Shown here: positions 6,890-13,514 of the stretch, in pieces
How the letters are laid out: each line of letters opens with the position of its first letter
How positions within the stretch are numbered: the first letter of the stretch is position 1
Assembly: GCA_022709625.1 (NCBI GenBank)
Contig: JAKLIL010000004.1
Coordinates: 1 to 19,666 of the forward strand
From: Verrucomicrobiota bacterium
Lineage (GTDB): Bacteria > Verrucomicrobiota > Kiritimatiellia > CAIQIC01 > Lenti-01
Direction of reading: 5' to 3'
Length of the DNA stretch: 19,666 nucleotides
Made by a program: the position numbers and the translations under genes
Notes under the pieces: generated by a model
Told to the model about the DNA's origin: nothing
Database searches by the model: none
Seen by the model: only the letters and a program-made list of their open reading frames with translations

Positions 6890-7452
6890 GGCGCCGGCTC
6901 CGCGGCGGGCGCGAGGGGCTGGCCGTCGAGCAGGTTCCCGATGTCGGCGCGCAGGGTGGCCAAGGGGACGAAGCCGGCGTAGGAGCGGGCGACGTGGCCG
7001 TCGCGGTCGAGCAGGAAGAAGGTGGGGATGGCGCGGATGGCGGGCGGGCCGCCGAAGGCCTGGACGACGGGCGCGTCGGCGAGACCGACGGGCCAGGCGG
7101 GATCGAGGGCGACGATTTCGGCGCCGATCGCGTCGGGCTTGCGGTCGTCCGCGACGGCGCCGACGAGGGTGAAGCCGCGGTCGGCGAATTCCTGGTGGAG
7201 GGCGTTCCAGTCGGCGATGGATCCGCGGCAGGCGGGATCGTCGGCGCGGAAGAAGACGACGAGCTGGACCTGGCCGGCGTATTTCGCGGTGCGGATCTCG
7301 CCGGGAAATTCGGAGGCGAGGTTCTTCATCGCGAAATTGTTGACGGGCGGCACGGGAACGGGTTCGCCGGCGGGCGGCTTTTTGCCGCAGGCGGGCAGGA
7401 GAATCAAGAGGGAAGAATTGAGAATCAACAATTTCAGGACCGATGTTTTCAT
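6886..7452 (-). CDS. TlpA-like thioredoxin-fold lipoprotein with altered active site
   Basis: The 188-residue protein starts with a lipoprotein signal peptide ending LLPAC (lipobox Cys22), so it is probably anchored in the periplasm. The body is a TlpA/AhpC-TSA-like redoxin: a hydrophobic strand VQLVVFF, an active-site loop RADDPACRG at 69-77, and AIPTFFLLDRDG with cis-Pro 143. In relatives the loop reads WCxPC; here the first Cys is Asp72 and only Cys75 remains, so a normal CxxC disulfide cannot form. It may act as a one-cysteine peroxiredoxin-like or thiol-binding protein, or be a non-catalytic partner. It overlaps rmuC upstream and dsbD downstream, both by ATGA, so translation is probably coupled and DsbD is its likely partner. 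The signal-peptide codons are low-complexity compared with the rest. Confidence 0.85.
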   Translation of the reverse strand: MKTSVLKLLILNSSLLILLPACGKKPPAGEPVPVPPVNNFAMKNLASEFPGEIRTAKYAGQVQLVVFFRADDPACRGSIADWNALHQEFADRGFTLVGAVADDRKPDAIGAEIVALDPAWPVGLADAPVVQAFGGPPAIRAIPTFFLLDRDGHVARSYAGFVPLATLRADIGNLLDGQPLAPAAEPAP

Positions 7453-8645
7453 GGCGGGGCCTCGGGGGGTTCGGCGGCGGCGGCCTGGAACGCGGTCGGG
7501 GGCAGTTTCCTGGGACGGATGACGTTTTCCTTGCGGAATTTTTCCATCTGGCGGACGAGATTGCCGTCGCCGGTGGCCAGTTTTTTCAGCGCGTCGCGGT
7601 AGGCGTCGCGGGCTTTTTGGAGGGCGTCGTCGATGCGCTGCATGTCTTCGGCGAAGCCGACGTACTTTTCGTAGATTTTGCGGACGGCGTCGAAGACCTC
7701 GTTGAGGATGCCGCGCTGCTTTTCGAGGCGCCAGATCTGGTCAACGAGACGCAGGGTGGCGAGCAGGCCGCCGGGACCGACGAGGATGGCGCCGGCGCGC
7801 GCGGCCGTTTCAAACAGGGCGGGCTTGGCGGCCAGGGCGAGGGAGAAGGCCGGCTCGCTGGGCACGAACATCAGCACGAAATCGGGGGACTTGCCGCGGA
7901 AGGCGTCGAGGTCCTGGTAGTTTTTATCGACGAGGCCTTTGACGTGGGCTTCGACGGCGGCCACGTGGGCGCGGAGGGCGGCGGCGCGGGCGTCGGCGTC
8001 CACGGCGTTGGCGTAGGTTAGATAGTCCGCGAGAACCATCTTGGAATCGACGACGAGGCAGCGGTTTTCGGGCAGATGGATGACGGCGTCGGGCTGGAAG
8101 CGGCGGCCGTCTTCCGCGAACGCGGCGACCTGGAGGTCGTAGTCGCGGCCGCGCTGGAGGCCGGAGGTTTCGAGCAGGCGTTCGAGGACCAGTTCGCCCC
8201 AGTTGCCGATGGCCTTGCTGTCGCCCTTGAGGGCGCCGGCGAGGCGGTCGGCCTGCTGGCCGACGGCGCGGCTCTGGTCGGCCAGCAGTTCGACCTGCTG
8301 CTTGAGGGCGCTGCGCTGCTTGAGATCTTCGCCGTGGACGCTTTCGACCTTCTGCTTGAATTCGCCGATTTTCTCCCCGAGCGGGACGAGGAGGGCGGAC
8401 AGGGCTTCGCGGTTCTGGGCCGTGAATTTCTGCGACTGGGCGTCGAGAATGCGGCCGGCGAGCACCTGGAACTGGTTGACGAGGTCTTCGCGCGCGGCGG
8501 CGAGGGTTTCGAGCTGGGTTTGGAGGCGGATCAACCCGGCGCGGGCGCGGTAGATGCGGGCGGAGGCCACGGCGGCGGCGATGGCCACGCCCAGCAGGAA
8601 GCCCAACGCCCACGCGGCGATCAGATAGTAGTAGAGGACGGGCAT
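7449..8645 (-). CDS. rmuC: DNA recombination protein RmuC
   Basis: RmuC proteins limit inversions and rearrangements at short inverted repeats; a nuclease activity is predicted from fold relationships. The 398-residue product has an N-terminal membrane segment (about residues 5-28, YYLIAAWALGFLLGVAIAA), a long coiled coil (about 30-140) and the conserved RmuC domain. Recognisable stretches are NWGELVLERLLETSGL, GRRFQPDAVIHLPE, VVDSKMVLADY, DFVLMFVPSEPAF, ILVGPGGLLATLRLVDQIWR and a C-terminal helical region. I use the ATG at 8645; an in-frame TTG two codons upstream (8651) is also possible. The stop overlaps the next gene's start by ATGA. The presence of RmuC next to palindrome-rich DNA is suggestive but may be coincidence. 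Confidence 0.93.
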   Translation of the reverse strand: MPVLYYYLIAAWALGFLLGVAIAAAVASARIYRARAGLIRLQTQLETLAAAREDLVNQFQVLAGRILDAQSQKFTAQNREALSALLVPLGEKIGEFKQKVESVHGEDLKQRSALKQQVELLADQSRAVGQQADRLAGALKGDSKAIGNWGELVLERLLETSGLQRGRDYDLQVAAFAEDGRRFQPDAVIHLPENRCLVVDSKMVLADYLTYANAVDADARAAALRAHVAAVEAHVKGLVDKNYQDLDAFRGKSPDFVLMFVPSEPAFSLALAAKPALFETAARAGAILVGPGGLLATLRLVDQIWRLEKQRGILNEVFDAVRKIYEKYVGFAEDMQRIDDALQKARDAYRDALKKLATGDGNLVRQMEKFRKENVIRPRKLPPTAFQAAAAEPPEAPP

Positions 8646-8771
8646 CGGCAAGAGTTAGCCGCAGCGGGAAAGGGATTGCAAGTCAAAGGAGAGGCCGGAA
8701 ACCGACAAGAACGGCGGTGCGGCATCCGCCTGCCGACCTCTGAACTCCGCGCCCCTGCCCTCTGGCCGGCG

Positions 8772-9722
8772 TCAGGCGCCGACGTAGCCGAATTTCTTCA
8801 GAAGCCAGTAGTTGCGAGACCAGTTGGGCTCCACCTTGATCCAGAGCTCCAGTTTGTAGGGCTTGCCGTAGATTTCGGCGAGATCCTTTTCGGCGGCGCG
8901 GCGGATGTCGCGGATCATGCGGGCGTGGTTGCCGATGAGGATGGGGCGTTGGGAGGGCTTTTCCACGTAGATGGTGGCGAACACCTTGGTTTCGGCGTCG
9001 GTTTCTTCGAGCCGGTCCACGGCGACGGCGACGGCGTGGGGCAATTCGGCCTTGAGGCGGACATTGACGTTGACGCGGATCACGTCGGCGATGAAAAAAG
9101 GTCCGGGGTCGTCGGTGAGCACGTCGGTCGGGAACAGCGGCACGGCGGCGGGCATCCGCGTGCGCAAATCGGCAAGCAGCGCCGGCAAGCCCGCCCCGGT
9201 GGTGGCGGAGACTTCGAACCAAGCGACGGGGGGCGGTTGAAACGCGGGTTCCTCGGCGCAGCAAGCCGCCAGGGTTTCGGCCCAGGCGGCTTCGTAGGCG
9301 GCGCGTCGGAGGCCCAGATCCGTTTTGTTGAGCACGGCCAGAATGGGCGAAGTTTCGCGGGCGAGTTTTTGCATCCAGCCGCGGTCTTCGTCCTGGGGGG
9401 GGGTCGAGGCGTCGAGCAGCAGCAAAACGGCATCGGTACCCGTGACCAGCCCGCGGGCCGTCCGGTTGAGGAGCGAGCCGAGGGCGTGCGTGGCGCGACG
9501 GATGCCGGGAGTGTCGAGAAAAACGATCTGCAGTCCCGGCTCGTTGAAGATGCCGCGCACCGGGCGGCGCGTGGTCTGGGCAACGGGCGACACGACCGAG
9601 ACGGTTTCGCCGAGCAGGGCGTTCAGGAGGGAGGATTTACCGACGTTGGCGCGGCCAACGATGGCGGCGACGCCCGCGTGGGAGGCCGGCGAGGTGGAAG
9701 AGGATGCGGAGGTAGGGATCAA
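8772..9722 (-). CDS. era: GTPase Era
   Basis: Era is an essential GTPase that binds the 3' end of 16S rRNA and assists 30S assembly, acting in the same process as KsgA encoded nearby. The 316-residue protein shows G1 GRANVGKS (23-30), the switch-I QTTRRP, G3 DTPG (70-73), G4 NKTD (132-135) and a G5 SATTG, followed by a C-terminal KH domain (IGNHARMIRDIRRAAEKDL, KLELWIKVEPNW). Two oddities exist. No ATG or GTG lies between an in-frame upstream stop and the P-loop, so TTG at 9722 is the best start. The KH GxxG loop, normally IGKGG-like, reads GNHA. Also the usual GRPNVGKS is GRANVGKS. It precedes rmuC on the same strand by 126 bp. Confidence 0.94.
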   Translation of the reverse strand: MIPTSASSSTSPASHAGVAAIVGRANVGKSSLLNALLGETVSVVSPVAQTTRRPVRGIFNEPGLQIVFLDTPGIRRATHALGSLLNRTARGLVTGTDAVLLLLDASTPPQDEDRGWMQKLARETSPILAVLNKTDLGLRRAAYEAAWAETLAACCAEEPAFQPPPVAWFEVSATTGAGLPALLADLRTRMPAAVPLFPTDVLTDDPGPFFIADVIRVNVNVRLKAELPHAVAVAVDRLEETDAETKVFATIYVEKPSQRPILIGNHARMIRDIRRAAEKDLAEIYGKPYKLELWIKVEPNWSRNYWLLKKFGYVGA

Positions 9723-9727
9723 GGGAT

Positions 9728-9780
9728 GAGGGGGAGAGTAAGATTAAGAGTAGGAGTAGGAGTAAGAAAAAGAGCAAGAA
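9728..9780. repeat. Purine-rich low-complexity tract upstream of era
   Basis: The plus strand is almost all A, G and T in this 53-bp tract, with overlapping hexamer-like words (AGTAGG, AGTAAG, AAGAGT). It lies directly before the TTG start of era and fills most of the gap to the beta-CASP gene. The minus strand is thus a pyrimidine-rich leader with no Shine-Dalgarno sequence. Confidence 0.7.
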
Positions 9781-9798
9781 TGCGGGAAAGGGGGAGCA

Positions 9799-11193
9799 TT
9801 AGGACAGATCGACGACGTCGCCGTTGACGGGCAAGGCGACCTCGAGGCGGAGTTGGTCGCGCAGCATGCGGGCGAAGGATTCGCGCTGGTTTTGTTCGCC
9901 GTGGACCAGGAAGACCTTCCGCGGCTTGGCATCGCGCACGTAGCCGAAGAGTTCCTTGCGGTCGGCGTGGGCGCTGAAGGAACGCAACGCCTGGATCTCG
10001 GCCTTCACCGCGAATTCGTCGCCGAAGATGCGAACGTATTTTTCCCCGTTCTGGAGGCGGCGGCCCAAGGTGTTGAGGGCTTGGTAGCCGACGAGCAAGA
10101 CCAGGTTCTTCTCGTTTTCAATGCCGTGCTTGAGGTGGTGGAGAATGCGGCCGTGCTCGCACATGCCCGAGGCGGCCAGCACGATCGCCGGGGTTTTGGA
10201 CGCGGTGATGGCCTTGGATTCGTCCACGGTGGCGGAGAACGTCAGCCACGGCGGCGCGACGACGGAACCCACGCGATTGCGGAGGTCGTTGGATTCCTCG
10301 TCGAGATAGCCGGGATGCTTTTCGAATACCCGGGAAATGGCGTTCGCCATGGGACTGTCCAGATAGACGGGGACGGCGGGGATTTCGCCGCGTTCGCGCA
10401 ACTGGGCGAGATGGTAGACGACTTCCTGTGCGCGGCCGAGGGCGAAGGTTGGGATCAGGACTTTGCCGCCGCGGCCAAGGGCGCGCACGATGGCGAGGCG
10501 CAGTTCCTCGCGGGCGTTCAGCGCGTTGTCGTGGAGGCGGTCGCCGTAGGTGCTTTCGCAAATAAGCACGTCCACGTCGCGGATCTGGACGGGATTCTGC
10601 AGCAAGGGCAGGTTGTGGCGGCCCAGGTCGAAGACCAGCGCCACGCGCAGGGGCGCGCCGCCGCCGGGCCGCGGAATTTCGAGGCGGGCCAGCGCCGCGC
10701 CGAGGATGTGGCCGGCATCGACGTGGACGGCAACGACTCCGCCGGGCAGAGCCAGCGGGGCGCCGTAGGCATGGGGCCGGGACAGGCGCAGCGCGGCTTC
10801 GGCGTCCGCGAGGGTGTAGAGCGGGACGACGGGCGGCAAGCCGCGCCGGTTGGTCTTCTGGTTGAGGTAGGCGGCGTCGGCCTCCTGGATGTGCGCGGAA
10901 TCGCGCAGCATGATCGGCAGGAGATCGCACGTGGCCGACGTGGCGTGGATGGGATTGCGATAACCGTTCCGGGCCAAGGTCGGGACGTTGCCGCAATGGT
11001 CGACGTGGGCGTGCGAAAGCACCATGGCATCGACGGCGAGGGGATTGAATTCCAGATGGCGGTTGAAATCGTTGGCTTCCTTGCGGCGGCCCTGGAACAG
11101 GCCGCAATCGAAGAGGATGCGGGCGCCGTCGAGTTCCAGCAGATGCCGGGAACCGGTCACCGTGTCGGCGCCGCCGAGAAAATGCCACTTCAT
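9799..11193 (-). CDS. Beta-CASP metallo-beta-lactamase-fold RNase/nuclease
   Basis: The 464-residue protein is a member of the MBL-fold, beta-CASP, RNA-specificity group (relatives of CPSF-73 and archaeal/bacterial KH-less beta-CASP RNases). It begins with FLGGADTVTGSRHLLE, the standard start of this group. Metal ligands are in SHAHVDH (60-66), a DAGHILG segment and the VFDLGRHN strand. The beta-CASP motifs follow: ICESTYGDRLH, IPTFALGRAQEV, ASGMCEHGR and SFSAHADR, then VFLVHGE near the C-terminus with the final His. It most likely cleaves RNA endo- and/or exonucleolytically in the cytoplasm; the natural substrate is unknown. It lies 104 bp downstream of ugd on the same strand, and the gap shows no convincing terminator. 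The ATG at 11193 gives the family's usual N-terminus. Confidence 0.92.
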   Translation of the reverse strand: MKWHFLGGADTVTGSRHLLELDGARILFDCGLFQGRRKEANDFNRHLEFNPLAVDAMVLSHAHVDHCGNVPTLARNGYRNPIHATSATCDLLPIMLRDSAHIQEADAAYLNQKTNRRGLPPVVPLYTLADAEAALRLSRPHAYGAPLALPGGVVAVHVDAGHILGAALARLEIPRPGGGAPLRVALVFDLGRHNLPLLQNPVQIRDVDVLICESTYGDRLHDNALNAREELRLAIVRALGRGGKVLIPTFALGRAQEVVYHLAQLRERGEIPAVPVYLDSPMANAISRVFEKHPGYLDEESNDLRNRVGSVVAPPWLTFSATVDESKAITASKTPAIVLAASGMCEHGRILHHLKHGIENEKNLVLLVGYQALNTLGRRLQNGEKYVRIFGDEFAVKAEIQALRSFSAHADRKELFGYVRDAKPRKVFLVHGEQNQRESFARMLRDQLRLEVALPVNGDVVDLS

Positions 11194-11297
11194 GCCGCCG
11201 CCCGGGTTGGATTCCGCCTACTATGCACAGGGGAAGGATAGCCGCGCCCGGCGGGCGGCGCAACGCCAGAATGCGCGGCGGGGGCGCGCGCGGCGGC

Positions 11298-12602
11298 CTA
11301 GTCGCGGCCGACGCTGTGGTAGGTGAACCCCAGCGCGCGGACGTCCGCGGGCTTGAAGACGTTCCGGCCGTCCACGATCACGGGGCAGGCCATGACGCTC
11401 TTGAGCTTCTTCAGGTCGAGTTTTTTCACCGCGTCCCATTCCGTCAGGATCAGGACCAGGTCCGCGCCCTTGGCGCACTCGTAGAGATCCCCGACGCACT
11501 CGAGCTCGGGATGGACTTCCTTGAACTTCGCCTCGGCCACCGGATCCCAGGCGCGCAGCTTGGCCTTCATTTCCTGCAGTTTCGGCACGAAGTAGAGGCT
11601 CGGGGCTTCGCGGACGTCGTCGGTCTCGGGCTTGAACGCCAGGCCGAAGAGCGCGATGGTCTTGTCCTGCACGACCCACAGCTCCTGCTTGATTTTCTTC
11701 ATCACGTATTCGCGCTGGCTCTTGTTGACGAGCTGCACTTCCTTCAGGAGTTTGAAGTCGTAGCCGAGGGCGTCGCCCAGCCGCACGAAGGCGTCCACGT
11801 CCTTGGGGAAGCACGACCCGCCGTAGCCCACGCCGGCGTTCAGGAAGCGGGGACCGATGCGCGGATCGAGGCCCATGCCCTTCGCCACCTGCTCCACGTC
11901 CGCTCCCGCGAGCTCGCAAATGCGCGCCACCGCGTTGATGTAGGAGATTTTCATCGCGAGAAACGAGTTGGAGGCGTGCTTGGTCAGCTCCGCGCTCGTG
12001 ACGCTCATGCGCAGGAACCGGCCGCCGCCCTTTTCGAGGATCGGCTTGTAGATTTCTTCCAGCAAATCGCCCGCCCGCTGGCTTTCCACGCCCACGACGA
12101 TGCGATCGGGGTGCGTCGCGTCCTCGATCGCGGTGCCTTCGCGCAGGAATTCGGGATTCGAGGCCACGTCGAAATCGGTGTCCTCGCGCAGGTACTTCAG
12201 GACGGTGCGCTTGAGGTATTCGCTCGTCTTGGCCGGCACGGTGCTCTTTTCGACCAAGAGGCGGTAGCTCGTCATGTGCTCCGCCACCTGGCGGCCGACC
12301 TGCTCGACGTAGGTCATGTTGGCCTCGCCGCCCACGCCCGGCGGAGTGCCCACCGCGATGAAAATCACTTCCGCGAACGCCGTGCCCTCCGCGATGGAGA
12401 TGCTGAATTTCAACCGCCCGGCCTTCACATTGCGCGCCACAATCTCGTCGAGCCCCGGCTCGTAGATCGGCATGATCCCCTTGTGCAGCAGGTCGATCTT
12501 CTTCGGATCGTTGTCGATGCAGAGCACTTCATGGCCCGCGTCCGAAAAACACGCGCCCGTCACCAACCCGACATAGCCCGTTCCAACTACTGAAATCTTC
12601 AT
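11298..12602 (-). CDS. ugd: UDP-glucose 6-dehydrogenase
   Basis: The enzyme oxidises UDP-glucose to UDP-glucuronate in two NAD-dependent steps, supplying acidic sugars for capsule or exopolysaccharide. The 434-residue product has the N-terminal NAD-binding fold (VVGTGYVGLVTGACFSDAGH), GTPPG, VEKSTVP, the NPEFLREG loop, K208 in ELTKHASN and the catalytic Cys264 in GYGGSCFPKD. The C-terminal domain has LFGLAFKPETDD and a normal end. The start at 12602 is supported by AGGAG six nt upstream and by the conserved MKISVVGTGYVG N-terminus; the frame stays open further upstream but that extension is not family-like. The divergent AT-rich region beyond 12740 probably carries its promoter, which would give a leader of roughly 130 nt. 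Confidence 0.96.
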   Translation of the reverse strand: MKISVVGTGYVGLVTGACFSDAGHEVLCIDNDPKKIDLLHKGIMPIYEPGLDEIVARNVKAGRLKFSISIAEGTAFAEVIFIAVGTPPGVGGEANMTYVEQVGRQVAEHMTSYRLLVEKSTVPAKTSEYLKRTVLKYLREDTDFDVASNPEFLREGTAIEDATHPDRIVVGVESQRAGDLLEEIYKPILEKGGGRFLRMSVTSAELTKHASNSFLAMKISYINAVARICELAGADVEQVAKGMGLDPRIGPRFLNAGVGYGGSCFPKDVDAFVRLGDALGYDFKLLKEVQLVNKSQREYVMKKIKQELWVVQDKTIALFGLAFKPETDDVREAPSLYFVPKLQEMKAKLRAWDPVAEAKFKEVHPELECVGDLYECAKGADLVLILTEWDAVKKLDLKKLKSVMACPVIVDGRNVFKPADVRALGFTYHSVGRD

Positions 12603-12741
12603 ATCCTGCTCCTGGGTTTTCTCGAACCAAACAGGCCGCACGGTATTCAACTTCTCCGGCAAAATCAATCCTTTCCCCCGGCCCTTCGCCGTTGCAACGC
12701 GCCGCCGAGTGCGGTTCAGGACAACTCCAGCATCTGTAGCG

Positions 12742-12750
12742 ATTATCACA
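12742..12750 (-). promoter_or_regulatory. Candidate extended -10 element for ugd
   Basis: On the minus strand this reads TGTGATAAT, an extended -10 (TGn followed by GATAAT, 5 of 6 to TATAAT). No good -35 is seen 17 nt upstream, but that side is extremely AT-rich. The element abuts the palindrome at 12750-12761, so a protein bound there would overlap the promoter. Confidence 0.45.
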
Positions 12751-12761
12751 CTTTACAAAGT
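12750..12761. promoter_or_regulatory. Candidate operator, site 1 (ugd side)
   Basis: ACTTTACAAAGT has two 5-bp inverted half-sites (ACTTT/AAAGT) round a 2-nt centre. Read on the minus strand, its surroundings match site 2 at 16 of 19 positions (GGACTTTRTAAAGTKTGA), so the two sites are inverted copies of a longer motif. Confidence 0.6.
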
Positions 12762-12838
12762 CCGATATTTAATTTATTAGAATAAATCCAATAATTCTAA
12801 AAAATTTCTAAATTATCTGACAATTTTAAATATATAGG

Positions 12839-12850
12839 ACTTTATAAAGT
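12839..12850. promoter_or_regulatory. Candidate operator, site 2 (regulator side)
   Basis: ACTTTATAAAGT is a perfect 12-bp palindrome, 27 bp before the ATG of the double winged-helix regulator and 89 bp from site 1. It contains TATAAA, a possible -10; the best -35 (CTGACA, 12817-12822) is 20 nt away, longer than ideal. The DNA between the two sites (12762-12838) has 13 G/C bases in 77 in an otherwise GC-rich window. Confidence 0.6.
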
Positions 12851-12877
12851 TTGATTAATTAACTGAGGAGGAACCCA

Positions 12878-13438
12878 ATGGCCTTGAGTCCCACGCTCTG
12901 GAGAACTTGCCGGGTTTTGGCGGGGCCGACCCGCTTGCGGTTGCTGCGCCAGATTATCGCTGCGCCCGATAAAACCGTCGGACAACTGGCGGAAGAAGCG
13001 GAAATCGGCCTTTCCCGCGCCAGCCAGGAATTGCGGCGGTTGCAGTCCCGTGGGCTGGTGGGCGTTGAGCGCGAAGGCCCCTTCGTCCGCTATCGGCCGG
13101 AACCGGATCCGCTGGTTTCCAGCGCGCGGCCGATCCTCGCGGCGCTGCGCGGCGCCTTCGCGCGCAGCGGCCGCGCCCCGGACCGGCAGATCGTCCGGCT
13201 GGCCACGGCTCTGGCCCATCCCCGCCGGATCCTCGTCTACCGTGAACTGCTGGACGGTCCGCGCACCGTGCCGATGCTGCGCGACCGCCTGCGCATTCCT
13301 TGCGCGGCGCTCTTCCGCCATCTGCGCCTCCTGCAGGAGGGCGGATTGGTCCACGCCACCCAGGGCGTCTACCGCCGCGCCCGCAACGGGCACCCGCTGG
13401 CCAAATGCCTGACAGGCCTGGTGCAGCCCGCTCCGTGA
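12878..13438 (+). CDS. Transcriptional regulator with two tandem ArsR-like winged-helix domains
   Basis: The 186-residue protein looks like an internal duplication. Domain 1 (about 9-76) has RVLAGPTRLRLLRQI, then TVGQLAEEAEIGLSRASQELRRLQ and a wing GVEREGPFVRYR. Domain 2 (about 104-173) repeats the plan: TALAHPRRILVYREL, TVPMLRDRLRIPCAALFRHLRLLQ, GGLV and a shorter wing. Each resembles a single ArsR-type winged helix, which normally works as a homodimer; two in one chain could act as a pseudo-dimer. No clustered metal-binding Cys/His motif of the ArsR type is evident, so the signal is unknown. A strong Shine-Dalgarno GAGGAGG (12865-12871) lies 6 nt before the ATG. The divergent ugd and the two inverted operator-like palindromes suggest autoregulation plus control of ugd. 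Confidence 0.8.
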   Translation: MALSPTLWRTCRVLAGPTRLRLLRQIIAAPDKTVGQLAEEAEIGLSRASQELRRLQSRGLVGVEREGPFVRYRPEPDPLVSSARPILAALRGAFARSGRAPDRQIVRLATALAHPRRILVYRELLDGPRTVPMLRDRLRIPCAALFRHLRLLQEGGLVHATQGVYRRARNGHPLAKCLTGLVQPAP

Positions 13439-13447
13439 GGCGTCGGC

Positions 13448-13464
13448 CGCGCGCACCGCGCGCG
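13448..13464. terminator. GC hairpin after the regulator gene
   Basis: A 7-bp CGCGCGC/GCGCGCG stem with a 3-nt loop lies 10 nt after the regulator stop. No T-tract follows, so an intrinsic terminator is only possible, not shown; CG-rich DNA forms such stems by chance. Confidence 0.25.
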
Positions 13465-13514
13465 CCGGCAAAAGCCCTTTCCATTTCCGGCGGCTTGTGG
13501 AAGAATCCGGCGCA

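Noticed and set aside
5099..6982. Gly/Arg/Glu-rich plus-strand frame antisense to dsbD
   Set aside because: Low-complexity composition with no motif, exactly opposite a well-conserved DsbD.
8652..8771. RNA gene or terminator between era and rmuC
   Set aside because: Only a weak 5-bp GGCGG/CCGCC stem is visible, with no T-tract and no tRNA-like features.
8076..12593. Long plus-strand frames opposite rmuC, era, the beta-CASP gene and ugd
   Set aside because: All are shadows of conserved minus-strand genes and resemble biased random translation.
13497..13514. GTG start for purH six codons upstream
   Set aside because: The ATG at 13515 gives the family's usual N-terminus; the extra residues have no support.
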